Of a stretch of DNA of 64,000 bases, positions 37,419 to 46,982 are shown piece after piece. Within the stretch, counting starts at the first letter, position 1. Each line of letters begins with the position of its first letter. The stretch comes from Gracilimonas mengyeensis (lineage in GTDB: Bacteria > Bacteroidota > Rhodothermia > Balneolales > Balneolaceae), in contig NZ_FXTP01000004.1 of the NCBI RefSeq assembly GCF_900182705.1, positions 1-64,000 on the forward strand, given 5' to 3'. The notes under the pieces are model-generated. The model saw only the letters and a list, made by a program, of their open reading frames with translations. It had not been told where the DNA came from and did not search any database. Both the position numbers and the translations under genes were made by a program.

Positions 37419-39821
37419 TTATAATGCAGCTTTTTCTTCCTCGTAATAATCTTTGTATGCTCGTTTGTAATAATAGTAATTAGTGTAATAATCACTACTT
37501 CTCTTAGGATCAAATGCATTAAGTACCAGCCCAACAATATTGGCGTTAAGGTGCTTAAGACCATCCAAAGTAAAATCGAGTTCCTTTTTAGAGGTTAGTC
37601 CAAAGCGGGCCACAACGATAATTCCATCCGTGAGGCGCAGAAGAGAGGCTGAGTCAGATATAATCCCATAAGGAGCAGTATCAAGAATAATGTGATCGTA
37701 CTTGTCCTTAAGTTTGTCAATAACCGTTTTCAAGCGTTGGCTATCCAACACACTTGCAGGCTCGGGGGTTTTCTTACCGGCGCAAATTACATCAACATTA
37801 GGAGCGATGGTCTCTTTGATGCAATTATCAAAGCCTGCAGTTTCGAAAAGAAGTTCAACCAAACCAGGCTCTCTGTTTTCACCAAAAACTTTATGCATGG
37901 TAGGTCGTCTTAAGTCAAGATCTACTACCAGTACGCTTTTTTCAGCTTCCGCAAAGGTAACGGCAAGGTTAGCGGCTATGGTACTCTTTCCTTCACCTTT
38001 TGCCGAACTTGAAACCATCAACACTTTGTAGTCTTTATCCGGATCGGAATAAACCGTGTTGATTCTTAACCTTCTATATGCCTCAGAAATAGGGGAGATA
38101 TGATCAAGGAAGGTCAGTAATTGATTAGAAACGGATTTACCCTGAATCAGTTGTTTACCGTCAGGATCTAAAGAGTCAATGATCTTAAAATCAGGGATAT
38201 TGCCAAGGAACGGTACGTTGTATTTTTTGAGAAAGTCAGATGATTTGATACTGTCATCCAGCGCTTCGCGGATAAAAATAAATCCAGCTCCTAAGATCCC
38301 ACCTAATAAGAAACCAATCAGAACCCAAAGCTTTTTTTGAGGTTTGATAGGGTTTTTGGGAACTACAGCGTAGTCGAGTGGACGCCCTAAGCCAAATTGG
38401 GTACGTTCCCAAAGATTCATTTCAGCAAACTGATTAGAAACCAGTAAATAAAGTTCTTCGTTTATTTTCACATCTCTCTTAAGACGTGCCAGTTCAATAA
38501 TGTCTTCCGGTAGTTCCTCAAACCGTTCATTAAAAGAAGCTATACGTTCATCTAAAGCTTCTATTTGTGTTTCATATTGTGATCTTTCAACCCTGAGTTG
38601 AATTAACTTTTCATTAATATCAATGATTTTTTGGCCAATATTACCTGTTTCACTTCCTAAAAAGCTAAGAGCTAAGCTAGATTTGGAATCGATCAAGTTT
38701 TCAGCAATTGATCGAATCTGACTTTGAACACGATTAATTTGCTGATCAATTTTTTTGAGTTCAGGATGGTCGGGATTGTCCTCTAATTCTGGATTATTAG
38801 CAAGCAAGAGTAATTTTTCAGTCTCAAGCTCTGCTAAAGCAAACTGGAAGTTTGTCAACCTTGGGGTTACACTTTCTGAAAACTGGTCGGCTAAACCTGG
38901 TTTAATTTCGTCGAGCTGACTTTCATAAGTCTCAATAGCAGAATTAACGGCGACATATTGTACCCGTATTTCTTGCTTTTTTGTCTCAAGAGTAGTGATA
39001 GTGTTTATGAGTTGCTGTGTTTGTGCGTCTGTTGCTATTAGCATAGACTCATCCATAAACTGCTCGAGCTCATTTTCAGTTTGTTCTAGCTGATCTTCAA
39101 TATTTTCTCTTTCACCCCTTAGAAAGCTTAACGCAGAGGTAGCCATAGCTCTATTCTGCTCTGTAGAAAGCTGAGAGTAAGTATCCATAACTAAATTGGT
39201 TACGAAAGCTGCTTCTTCTGGTAGAGGGCTCTCAAAACCTATTCGAACAATGTCAGTTTCTTGATCTACTTGAACAGCGCTTAAATTATCTCTAATTCTT
39301 TGGGCCACAGTATCAATACTGGTGGTAGTTGAATCTTCAGGATATGCTCTCCACAATACTGGGTATTTAAATCCAGCTTCTGACAACTCTTTTGACATAA
39401 GGCTGTCGGCTACATCTTCACTCAGTGTTCTGGATTTAATAATTTGAAGTTCGTTGGCAATGGTACTACCCACACCGATACCATAGGTTGTGGTTAAGAG
39501 ATTAGAGAGGTCTGAACCAGCATAAGAATACCGATTTTTGCTTTCACTAATAAATAGTGTACCATCACTTTTATAAATGGGTATTTGACTTATAGCAAGA
39601 ATAGCAGCTAATACTGAAAAAACACCCACAAAGAGGATCAATGTCCATTTGTTGCGTAAAAGGGTGCCAAATAATTTGAAGAGATCTATTTCATCATCAT
39701 CTTCAGTGTTGTTTCCGAAAGAATTGTTTCCGAATGTACCCAGACTTCCATTACCGTTGGCATGGAATCCATTTTGACCATTTCCATAGGGATGGTGGTG
39801 ATTATTGGAGAATGAACTCAT
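37419..39821 (-). CDS. polysaccharide biosynthesis tyrosine autokinase (Wzc-like)
   Basis: 800-residue inner-membrane BY-kinase that controls export and chain length of surface polysaccharide. The N-terminal tail is rich in Asn, Gly and His (residues 1-40). TM1 (about 55-75) follows inside a Wzz domain, then a long periplasmic coiled coil (about 200-470) and TM2 (about 495-515). The cytosolic kinase has Walker A SSAKGEGKSTIAANL (about 600-614), Walker A' VLVVDLDLRRPT and Walker B IILDTAPYG. The C terminus carries the autophosphorylated Tyr cluster (YYTNYYYYKRAYKDYY). It is a single gene; no glycosyltransferases or Wza partner are adjacent, so the cluster it serves lies elsewhere. Confidence 0.93.
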   Translation of the reverse strand: MSSFSNNHHHPYGNGQNGFHANGNGSLGTFGNNSFGNNTEDDDEIDLFKLFGTLLRNKWTLILFVGVFSVLAAILAISQIPIYKSDGTLFISESKNRYSYAGSDLSNLLTTTYGIGVGSTIANELQIIKSRTLSEDVADSLMSKELSEAGFKYPVLWRAYPEDSTTTSIDTVAQRIRDNLSAVQVDQETDIVRIGFESPLPEEAAFVTNLVMDTYSQLSTEQNRAMATSALSFLRGERENIEDQLEQTENELEQFMDESMLIATDAQTQQLINTITTLETKKQEIRVQYVAVNSAIETYESQLDEIKPGLADQFSESVTPRLTNFQFALAELETEKLLLLANNPELEDNPDHPELKKIDQQINRVQSQIRSIAENLIDSKSSLALSFLGSETGNIGQKIIDINEKLIQLRVERSQYETQIEALDERIASFNERFEELPEDIIELARLKRDVKINEELYLLVSNQFAEMNLWERTQFGLGRPLDYAVVPKNPIKPQKKLWVLIGFLLGGILGAGFIFIREALDDSIKSSDFLKKYNVPFLGNIPDFKIIDSLDPDGKQLIQGKSVSNQLLTFLDHISPISEAYRRLRINTVYSDPDKDYKVLMVSSSAKGEGKSTIAANLAVTFAEAEKSVLVVDLDLRRPTMHKVFGENREPGLVELLFETAGFDNCIKETIAPNVDVICAGKKTPEPASVLDSQRLKTVIDKLKDKYDHIILDTAPYGIISDSASLLRLTDGIIVVARFGLTSKKELDFTLDGLKHLNANIVGLVLNAFDPKRSSDYYTNYYYYKRAYKDYYEEEKAAL

Positions 39822-40064
39822 AAATTTATCGCTTTTTTCCTTGACGAAATTAATTTAACAAATTAATAGCAAAAACTTATACCTGCTGAAACCAAATTAA
39901 CTTGAAAGTAAATGAATTTATGCGAAAAGCAGATTTAATTAAAAAATTCTATTATTTACAGCAGGTTAAAAGAATTCAAGATATTAATTTAAATTACCTA
40001 AAAGAAGGTTTAAGTTCATACTTAAATTAAAATTCTAAGCTTTTTAAGCCAGATAGCTATATAA

Positions 40065-40778
40065 GTGAGTAGAATCGCGATTTTATCTGATATACATGGA
40101 AATATGCCTGCATTGAAGGCAGTTCTTAAAGCTCTTGATGAGAAAAATCCAGAAGTTTGGATCTGCTTGGGAGATTTGGTAGGATATGGCCCTCATCCTG
40201 ATGAGTGCATAAATGAAATAAGAAAACGAGATTTTATTTGTGTGAAGGGTAATCACGATGCGGGAATTACCGGTGAGCTATCTAAAGAAGTTTTTAGGCA
40301 ACCTAACAGAAAGGTGATTGATCTTTCAGAAGACATAGTATCTGAGGAGCAAAAAAAATGGGTACGGGATTTACCACTAATCGCTACTAATACAGAAGGT
40401 GATACAAAATGGATAGCTGCTCATGCATCCCCGGTAAATCCATCCAAATGGGAATATTTGGAGAGCGCCTTTAAAATGCGCCCTATGCTTGCCGAATTAG
40501 AACAGCAGTTTTGTTTCATTGGACATACCCATCGTCCTGCTTTAGTCTCGGAACAAATTGGAATTAATAAATTTCAACCAGGTCTGAAGTATTTTATAAA
40601 TCCCGGTAGCGTAGGGCAATCAAGAGACGGTGATTATCGGGCTTCTTGCGCATTTTTAGATACCGAGAAAGGTATCTACGAAAATATAAGAGTAGAATAT
40701 GAGATGGAAGGTGTATTGTCTGATTTGCAAAGTCTTGGATTTTCCAGAAGAGAGGCAGAGTATTTGTTGAAAGTATAA
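40065..40778 (+). CDS. metallophosphoesterase (calcineurin-like, MJ0936/YfcE group)
   Basis: 237-residue phosphoesterase with the full set of two-metal motifs: SDIHGN (about residues 8-13), GDLVGYG (about 37-43), GNHDAG (about 65-70), a His in AAHASP, and GHTHRP (about 158-163). It probably hydrolyses a phosphodiester such as a cyclic nucleotide; the substrate is unknown. Translation starts at GTG (40065), which places the first motif at the expected distance. It is divergent from the autokinase gene, and no operon partner is evident. Confidence 0.88.
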   Translation: MSRIAILSDIHGNMPALKAVLKALDEKNPEVWICLGDLVGYGPHPDECINEIRKRDFICVKGNHDAGITGELSKEVFRQPNRKVIDLSEDIVSEEQKKWVRDLPLIATNTEGDTKWIAAHASPVNPSKWEYLESAFKMRPMLAELEQQFCFIGHTHRPALVSEQIGINKFQPGLKYFINPGSVGQSRDGDYRASCAFLDTEKGIYENIRVEYEMEGVLSDLQSLGFSRREAEYLLKV

Positions 40779-40907
40779 AGCAATTCTTCTGAGAAGCTTA
40801 TTTTGTAAACCTTTTAAGGAACAAAGAGATTAAAATTTAATAACTGTAGTTTGAAGTTGTATTTTTTCTATTTTTCTAAGTATAAATCATTAAATATTAT
40901 AAGTGAT

Positions 40908-41450
40908 ATGAAAGCAATTTACGGCCTGGTTTTGGTCATCTTTTTATCAATGGGGGTAGAGCTTGCTCAAGCTCAGTATAGGCAAACACCAATGTCTCAA
41001 CAGTTTAGGTTAGGAGAGCGCATAATACGTATAGCTGAACCGGGAGAATTGGCTGATTCGGTCAATGTCTGGGGAGATGTGGGAAGCTCAGGCCGCTATT
41101 TGGTTCCAAAAGGAACTACGCTGCCACTTTTATTATCCTACAGCTTTGGTCCACAAACACTCCGTGATGGACAAACAAACCTCGATTGGTCCAAGATGCG
41201 GGTAGAAATCAACATTCAGGAATTTAATCAGGATCAAGAACTGGTAGAAATAAAAAAATTCGAGTATCACTTTGAGGAACCCTTCCCTGATGGAATGTAT
41301 ACATTTGAATTAGAAAATAACCATACGGTGACGGTCAGGGTTAAACGCCGTCCTTCATTCAGGGATTACTTGGGAGTATTTGCATCGAGTGTTTCTGCTA
41401 TTGTGTCAACAGTGTTGCTGATTGATAGACTTAAAAACGGTGCTAATTAA
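40908..41450 (+). CDS. exported protein of unknown function
   Basis: About 180-residue protein beginning at the ATG at 40908, just before a clear signal peptide (residues 1-22, ending AQAQ). A longer frame begins upstream with TTG but would bury the signal. The middle is beta-rich (YLVPKGTTLPLLLSYSFG, VEINIQEFNQ, HTVTVRVKRRP) and a hydrophobic segment near the C terminus (VFASSVSAIVSTVLLI) may anchor the protein. It resembles no family I know. The next gene is convergent and begins 40 nt after the stop. Confidence 0.65.
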   Translation: MKAIYGLVLVIFLSMGVELAQAQYRQTPMSQQFRLGERIIRIAEPGELADSVNVWGDVGSSGRYLVPKGTTLPLLLSYSFGPQTLRDGQTNLDWSKMRVEINIQEFNQDQELVEIKKFEYHFEEPFPDGMYTFELENNHTVTVRVKRRPSFRDYLGVFASSVSAIVSTVLLIDRLKNGAN

Positions 41451-41489
41451 TTAAACCCAACTATTACTGTAATTTGAACCTAATTTAAA

Positions 41490-42575
41490 TTACAGCTGTT
41501 TCCCAATCTCAATAATATCCCCCAGAACACCGGCAGCCGTTACATTACGGCCCGCTCCGGGACCTTGAATGGTAATGGGGGAATCTGCATATCTCTTGGT
41601 ATATATTTGCAAAAGGTTGTCGGTTCCTTTTAGGCCAGCCAGTGGTGAATCAGCTTTAACTTCTTCCACGCCTACTTTAATTCCATCAGGACTGAAAGTG
41701 CCGGTGTAACGTAACTTGCGGTTATTTACCATAGCCTGGGCATTTCTGCTTTTCCAATGGCCATCATAGTCAGGTAAATGTTTGAGGAACTCATCTGTAG
41801 AAAGTGTAATGAGTTTTTCAGGCACCAGGGTATCTACTCTTATATCATCGCGCTCAAAAGTGTATCCGCTGGTTCGTGCAAGTATCAAGAATTTCCGTGC
41901 CACGTCTTCTCCTGAAAGGTCATCCCTGGGATCGGGTTCTGAATAGCCCTGTTGCTTGGCTTTATGTACGGCCTCACTGAAAGAAACTCCGTTTTGAAGT
42001 TGGGTAAACAAATAAGTCATAGTTCCGGAAGCAACGCCGGTGATTTTTGTGATCTCATCCCCGGTATTAAGCAAAGTATTCAGGGTGCTCACAATCGGCA
42101 AACCAGCTCCAACGGCTGTCTCGTAATGGTAATGGGTGCCGTTCTGAGTTGCTTTCAACAGTTTGTTGAAATACTCCTGTTCAAAAGTGTTGGCCCGTTT
42201 ACTGGGAGTCGCAATATGTATGCCATTTGTCAATAGTTGGTAGTAGGCACGTGCTACGTTAGCACTGCCCGTAGCGTCCACAAACACCGGATTTTCATAC
42301 TTTTGGTCAATTAGGCGTGCGGGAATGGTATCCCAGTTAGTTTTTTCTCCATCCTTTTTCAGCATTTTCGAATCAAGCATATCGATATCGGGATTCCACA
42401 ATGTGAAGGAGCTATTGCATACTCCGATAATTTCCAGTTCAAAAGCACTGGAATTCAATTGGTTAATTTGGCGAACTAAAGTGCCGCCTACTGCTCCGAT
42501 ACCCGCAATGAAAACGGAGAGTTTCTTCTTTTGGGAAATGGGCAGTATATGAGGTGCTGAGCTTGTTTTTTTCAA
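41490..42575 (-). CDS. hom: homoserine dehydrogenase
   Basis: 361-residue enzyme reducing aspartate semialdehyde to homoserine, the branch point to methionine and threonine. The N-terminal NAD(P) motif is GIGAVGGTLV (about residues 25-34). The catalytic domain has ATPSKRAN (about 134-141), GAGLPIVSTL, GVASGTMTYLFTQL, and PDPRDDLSGEDVARK with the active-site acids and Lys. The C-terminal GPGAGRNVTAAGVLGDI closes the nucleotide fold. Neither aspartokinase nor ACT domain is present, so it is the single-domain form most similar to the C-terminal half of ThrA-type enzymes. It is the last gene of the methionine operon, 8 nt after metX, and feeds MetX directly. Confidence 0.94.
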   Translation of the reverse strand: MKKTSSAPHILPISQKKKLSVFIAGIGAVGGTLVRQINQLNSSAFELEIIGVCNSSFTLWNPDIDMLDSKMLKKDGEKTNWDTIPARLIDQKYENPVFVDATGSANVARAYYQLLTNGIHIATPSKRANTFEQEYFNKLLKATQNGTHYHYETAVGAGLPIVSTLNTLLNTGDEITKITGVASGTMTYLFTQLQNGVSFSEAVHKAKQQGYSEPDPRDDLSGEDVARKFLILARTSGYTFERDDIRVDTLVPEKLITLSTDEFLKHLPDYDGHWKSRNAQAMVNNRKLRYTGTFSPDGIKVGVEEVKADSPLAGLKGTDNLLQIYTKRYADSPITIQGPGAGRNVTAAGVLGDIIEIGKQL

Positions 42576-42583
42576 ACCGTAAT

Positions 42584-43627
42584 TCAGGATTTTATTTTAG
42601 TGAGTGAGTGGTAAAAGTTATTGAGTTCAACATTTAGTTGATCAAATTCGATCAGAAAAGCATCGTGGCCGTAAGGCGATTCAAGCTCGGCCAACCGGCT
42701 GTTGGGAATGAGCTGGGCGAGTTCTTGTTGCTCTTCAATGGGATAAAGCTTGTCACTGGTAAAGCCGATCACCAATACGGGAATATCCAGCTTTCTCAGT
42801 ATTTCTTTAAACGTGCCCCGCCCGCGTGCTACATCATGAAAGTCCATAGCCTTGGATAGCGTTACGTAGGTGTTGGCGTCAAAACGTTCTACCAGTTTTT
42901 GGCCTTGATAATTTAAGTAGGATTCTACCTGGTAGACATCTTTTTGAGGGTGAACATCGCGCCCAAACTTCTGTTCGTAATTCTCAGGCGTGCGGTAGGT
43001 AATCATAGCCATGGCACGGGCGGCTGCCAATCCTTTTTTAGGGGGATTTTTTTCATCATAAAACCCATCATTCCAATGTGCATCAGCATAAATAGCCATG
43101 CGTTGTGCTTCGCTGATGCCAATGGCCCAGGCCGTGTGTGCCTTCCCCATGCCCATCACGCAGGCTCGTTCAATACGGTCGTCCATTACGGCAAATTCCA
43201 GGGCTGTCATGCCACCTAATGAACCACCAACCATGAGTTCTATTCCATTGATTTCCAGATCATCTAGAAGCTGTTGATTAAATCGCACGATATCACGGAT
43301 GGTAATATTCGGAAAATCAGCCTGGTAGGGCTTGCCGGTTTCTGGGTTAATAGAGGTGGGACCTGTACTTCCGTAACAACTTCCGAGAATATTGGGGCAC
43401 AGAATAAAATGTCTGTCGGGGTCAAAGGGTTTGTCTTTGCCGAACAAACCGCCAAACCATTCATCAGCTTCGGTATTGCCTGTTAATGCATGGCATATAA
43501 ATACCACATTGTCCCTGTTTTCATTAAGAGAGCCCCAGCTTTGGTAAGCAATTTGTGGCTTTTCCAGAACAAATCCACTCTCCGTGGTAAAAGGAGTATC
43601 AAAAGTAAGTACTTCAGGTTTCGCCAT
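42584..43627 (-). CDS. metX: homoserine O-acetyltransferase
   Basis: 347-residue alpha/beta-hydrolase-fold enzyme that acetylates homoserine. The catalytic triad is visible: nucleophile Ser136 in GGSLGGM, Asp292 in GFTSDKLYP, and His321 in YGHDAF. The conserved GSCYGSTGPTS segment (about residues 82-92) is present. The length and order match MetX from other bacteria; acetyl rather than succinyl specificity is assumed from family membership and from the partner MetY. It sits between the osmC-like gene (56 nt, with a hairpin) and hom. Confidence 0.95.
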   Translation of the reverse strand: MAKPEVLTFDTPFTTESGFVLEKPQIAYQSWGSLNENRDNVVFICHALTGNTEADEWFGGLFGKDKPFDPDRHFILCPNILGSCYGSTGPTSINPETGKPYQADFPNITIRDIVRFNQQLLDDLEINGIELMVGGSLGGMTALEFAVMDDRIERACVMGMGKAHTAWAIGISEAQRMAIYADAHWNDGFYDEKNPPKKGLAAARAMAMITYRTPENYEQKFGRDVHPQKDVYQVESYLNYQGQKLVERFDANTYVTLSKAMDFHDVARGRGTFKEILRKLDIPVLVIGFTSDKLYPIEEQQELAQLIPNSRLAELESPYGHDAFLIEFDQLNVELNNFYHSLTKIKS

Positions 43628-43644
43628 GTATTCCTGGATTATAG

Positions 43645-43678
43645 TAGAAGGGACGAAAATGGCATTGCGTCCCTTCTA
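43645..43678. repeat. intercistronic hairpin between osmC and metX
   Basis: Perfect 11-bp inverted repeat TAGAAGGGACG / CGTCCCTTCTA (43645-43655 and 43668-43678) without a following T tract in the direction of transcription. It is more likely an mRNA processing or stability hairpin than a terminator. Confidence 0.65.
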
Positions 43679-43683
43679 TTGGG

Positions 43684-44217
43684 TTAATTCACATAAGTCA
43701 ATTCCCCTTGCACCGGTACAGGATTTTGTATGATATCCAGTACGGGACAGTTCTTCAGGGAAATGTCTTTTAGTTGTTCAAGTTTCTTTGGATCGTCTTC
43801 GTCGGTTTCAATAACCGTTTCGTATTTCACATTGGTAAAACCGGGCCGGGTATTATCCAGGTTGAAAAAACCATGGAGATCCAGATCACCGGTTACCTCT
43901 ACCTTTACGGATTTCAGTTTAATACCGAGTTGACCGGCATGTGCTTTAATCACTATTTCCTGGCAGGCTGCAAAAGCACCTAACACGTATTCCACGGGGT
44001 TCGGTCCTTCATTCTGTCCGCCAAGACTTTCGGGTTCATCTGAGATAAATTCAAAGTTCCGGGCCTTAATGCTTGAGCGGAAGCCTTCTGTCAATTCAGA
44101 AGTAGCCGTAAAGCTCACATCTGCATTATCGGCTTTTTCTTTCACTGCTGAAATCACGCCGCTAAGCGTTTCATTTAATTTGTCATCAATGTGTGTTTGA
44201 GTTGTTACTGTAGACAT
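43684..44217 (-). CDS. OsmC/Ohr family protein
   Basis: 177-residue OsmC-fold protein. The two reactive cysteines of the family are present in FAACQEIVIKAHA (about residues 83-95) and KNCPVLDII (about 155-163), so thiol-dependent peroxidase activity toward organic hydroperoxides is plausible. A central LGIKLKSVKVEVTGDLD strand supports the fold. It lies inside the methionine operon between metY and metX, an unusual placement that may link sulfur-amino-acid synthesis to oxidative or sulfide stress. A terminator-like hairpin separates it from metY, so its level may be partly uncoupled. Confidence 0.88.
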   Translation of the reverse strand: MSTVTTQTHIDDKLNETLSGVISAVKEKADNADVSFTATSELTEGFRSSIKARNFEFISDEPESLGGQNEGPNPVEYVLGAFAACQEIVIKAHAGQLGIKLKSVKVEVTGDLDLHGFFNLDNTRPGFTNVKYETVIETDEDDPKKLEQLKDISLKNCPVLDIIQNPVPVQGELTYVN

Positions 44218-44276
44218 AGGTTGTGTATTTTGTAATTCGTTGAGTTGTTTCCGGATCCATCCGGGAATGATTGATA

Positions 44277-44311
44277 AAAGGGGAGCGAGGCCGTAAAACT
44301 CGCTCCCTTTA
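44277..44311 (-). terminator. terminator-like hairpin between metY and osmC
   Basis: 9-bp GC-rich stem GGGAGCGAG / CTCGCTCCC (44281-44289 and 44299-44307), followed on the minus strand by CTTTTATC. A leaky internal terminator is likely, reducing expression of the distal half of the methionine operon. Confidence 0.6.
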
Positions 44312-44364
44312 TTTTAATGAGCAGCGGACGATATGCTGCTTACAGGTTGAAGTTTCTTTTCCCT

Positions 44365-46226
<1,862 letters not shown>

Positions 46227-46259
46227 ATTTAATCCTAATTCAAAAATCTAAATTCAACA

Positions 46260-46412
46260 TGTCATCGCGAGGAGTAACTTAGTTTACATCAAGGCTTCTT
46301 TTCTTCCGACGAAGCGATCTCCCTGAACTAATTGGGATCTCGTTTTCGGTAGATTGCTTCATCGTTATAATTCTGAAACCTGTATCTAACTTGTGAGCTC
46401 CTCGTAATGACA
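46260..46412. repeat. 153-bp palindromic intergenic repeat
   Basis: Outer arms TGTCATCGCGAGGAG (46260-46274) and CTCCTCGTAATGACA (46398-46412) pair with two mismatches. Inner arms GAAGCGATCT and AGATTGCTTC (around 46311-46360) pair too, with further complementarity between. It resembles the TGTCATTGCGAGGAG-type intergenic repeats I remember from several genomes of this lineage. It lies inside the methionine mRNA leader, between the riboswitch terminator and the first start codon. Confidence 0.75.
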
Positions 46413-46441
46413 GCCCAAAGTTGATTCAAAATTATTAAAAC

Positions 46442-46483
46442 AAAAAAAGCCTCTTCCGGGATGAATCCGAAAGAGGCTTTTTT
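46442..46483 (-). terminator. riboswitch expression-platform terminator
   Basis: Strong hairpin (GCCTCTTTC...GAAGAGGC on the minus strand, arms around 46471-46478 and 46448-46455) followed by seven T, starting about 20 nt after the SAM-I aptamer. It is the OFF-state terminator of the riboswitch; a partly symmetrical A/T flank would let it work in both directions. Confidence 0.9.
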
Positions 46484-46499
46484 AATGAAGACCTTGTCG

Positions 46500-46627
46500 A
46501 ACTCATCTTTTCCATTCCGCCAAATGCAGAACAGACAGGATGTAGCACCTTTTCTCCCAATATTGCTATCGGGCGACGGTTGCCAAGGCTTCACAGGACC
46601 TGATCCCTCCACCTTTCTCAATGAGAA
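46500..46627 (-). promoter_or_regulatory. SAM-I riboswitch (S box)
   Basis: On the minus strand the aptamer core follows the SAM-I consensus: P1 CTCAT (46625-46621), then GAGAAAGGTGGAGGGAT, GGTCCTGTGAAGCC, TTGGCAACC, a variable P3 arm, AGGTGCTACATCCTG, and closing AAAGATGAG with P1 partner ATGAG (46506-46502). SAM binding should favour the terminator at 46442-46483 and shut off the methionine operon to its left. Recognised from consensus by eye; all key conserved blocks are present. Confidence 0.95.
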
Positions 46628-46663
46628 TGCAACTATTTTAAAGAACGTTTATACATCAACCAA

Positions 46664-46698
46664 CAAAAAAGCCCTTCTGAGTTACATTCAAAAGGGCT
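46664..46698 (-). terminator. attenuator terminator behind the Cys/Met leader peptide
   Basis: On the minus strand AGCCCTT (46698-46692), a 15-nt loop and AAGGGCT (46676-46670) form a stem followed by six to seven T. The sequence AAGGGCT also occurs just upstream, overlapping the leader peptide stop (46733-46727), and could pair with the 5' arm instead, forming an antiterminator. Confidence 0.8.
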
Positions 46699-46731
46699 GT
46701 GTTTGAAAATCGTTATCGTATACCTTAGCCC

Positions 46732-46803
46732 TTATGCCTGCGCAGTGCACATACACATCATCGTTGTACAAGAGCGGGTGGTATTTTGTTGGATTAAATT
46801 CAT
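46732..46803 (-). CDS. Cys/Met-rich leader peptide of the methionine operon
   Basis: A 23-codon frame, ATG at 46803 and TAA at 46734-46732, too short for ordinary gene finding. Codons 11-20 read SCTTMMCMCT: three Cys, two adjacent Met plus a third, and three Thr within ten codons, exactly the products of the pathways controlled downstream. GGAG lies just upstream of the ATG with short spacing. The stop overlaps AAGGGCT, which duplicates the 3' arm of the following terminator. A ribosome stalled for lack of charged Cys or Met tRNA would leave AAGGGCT free to form the antiterminator; one reaching the stop would mask it and allow termination. The peptide itself probably has no other job. Confidence 0.75.
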   Translation of the reverse strand: MNLIQQNTTRSCTTMMCMCTAQA

Positions 46804-46982
46804 GGCTCCAATGTTAAGGGGAGATTTTGGAAGGTGCAAATTATTTTTTGAGAATTGCAAACTATTCCTAAAATAGTCGTAATATTTCTTGATTAAACCA
46901 CCTGAGAGGTAGTTCGTCCCAAGCTTTTCCGGGCGACGAGATCAGTTGTGTAGATCGCAACAAGAATAAATACATCACATCT

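Noticed and set aside
46461-46706. Plus-strand 81-codon and minus-strand 97-codon frames over the riboswitch
   Set aside because: They overlap the SAM-I aptamer and its terminators, which explain the sequence; the translations show no domain.
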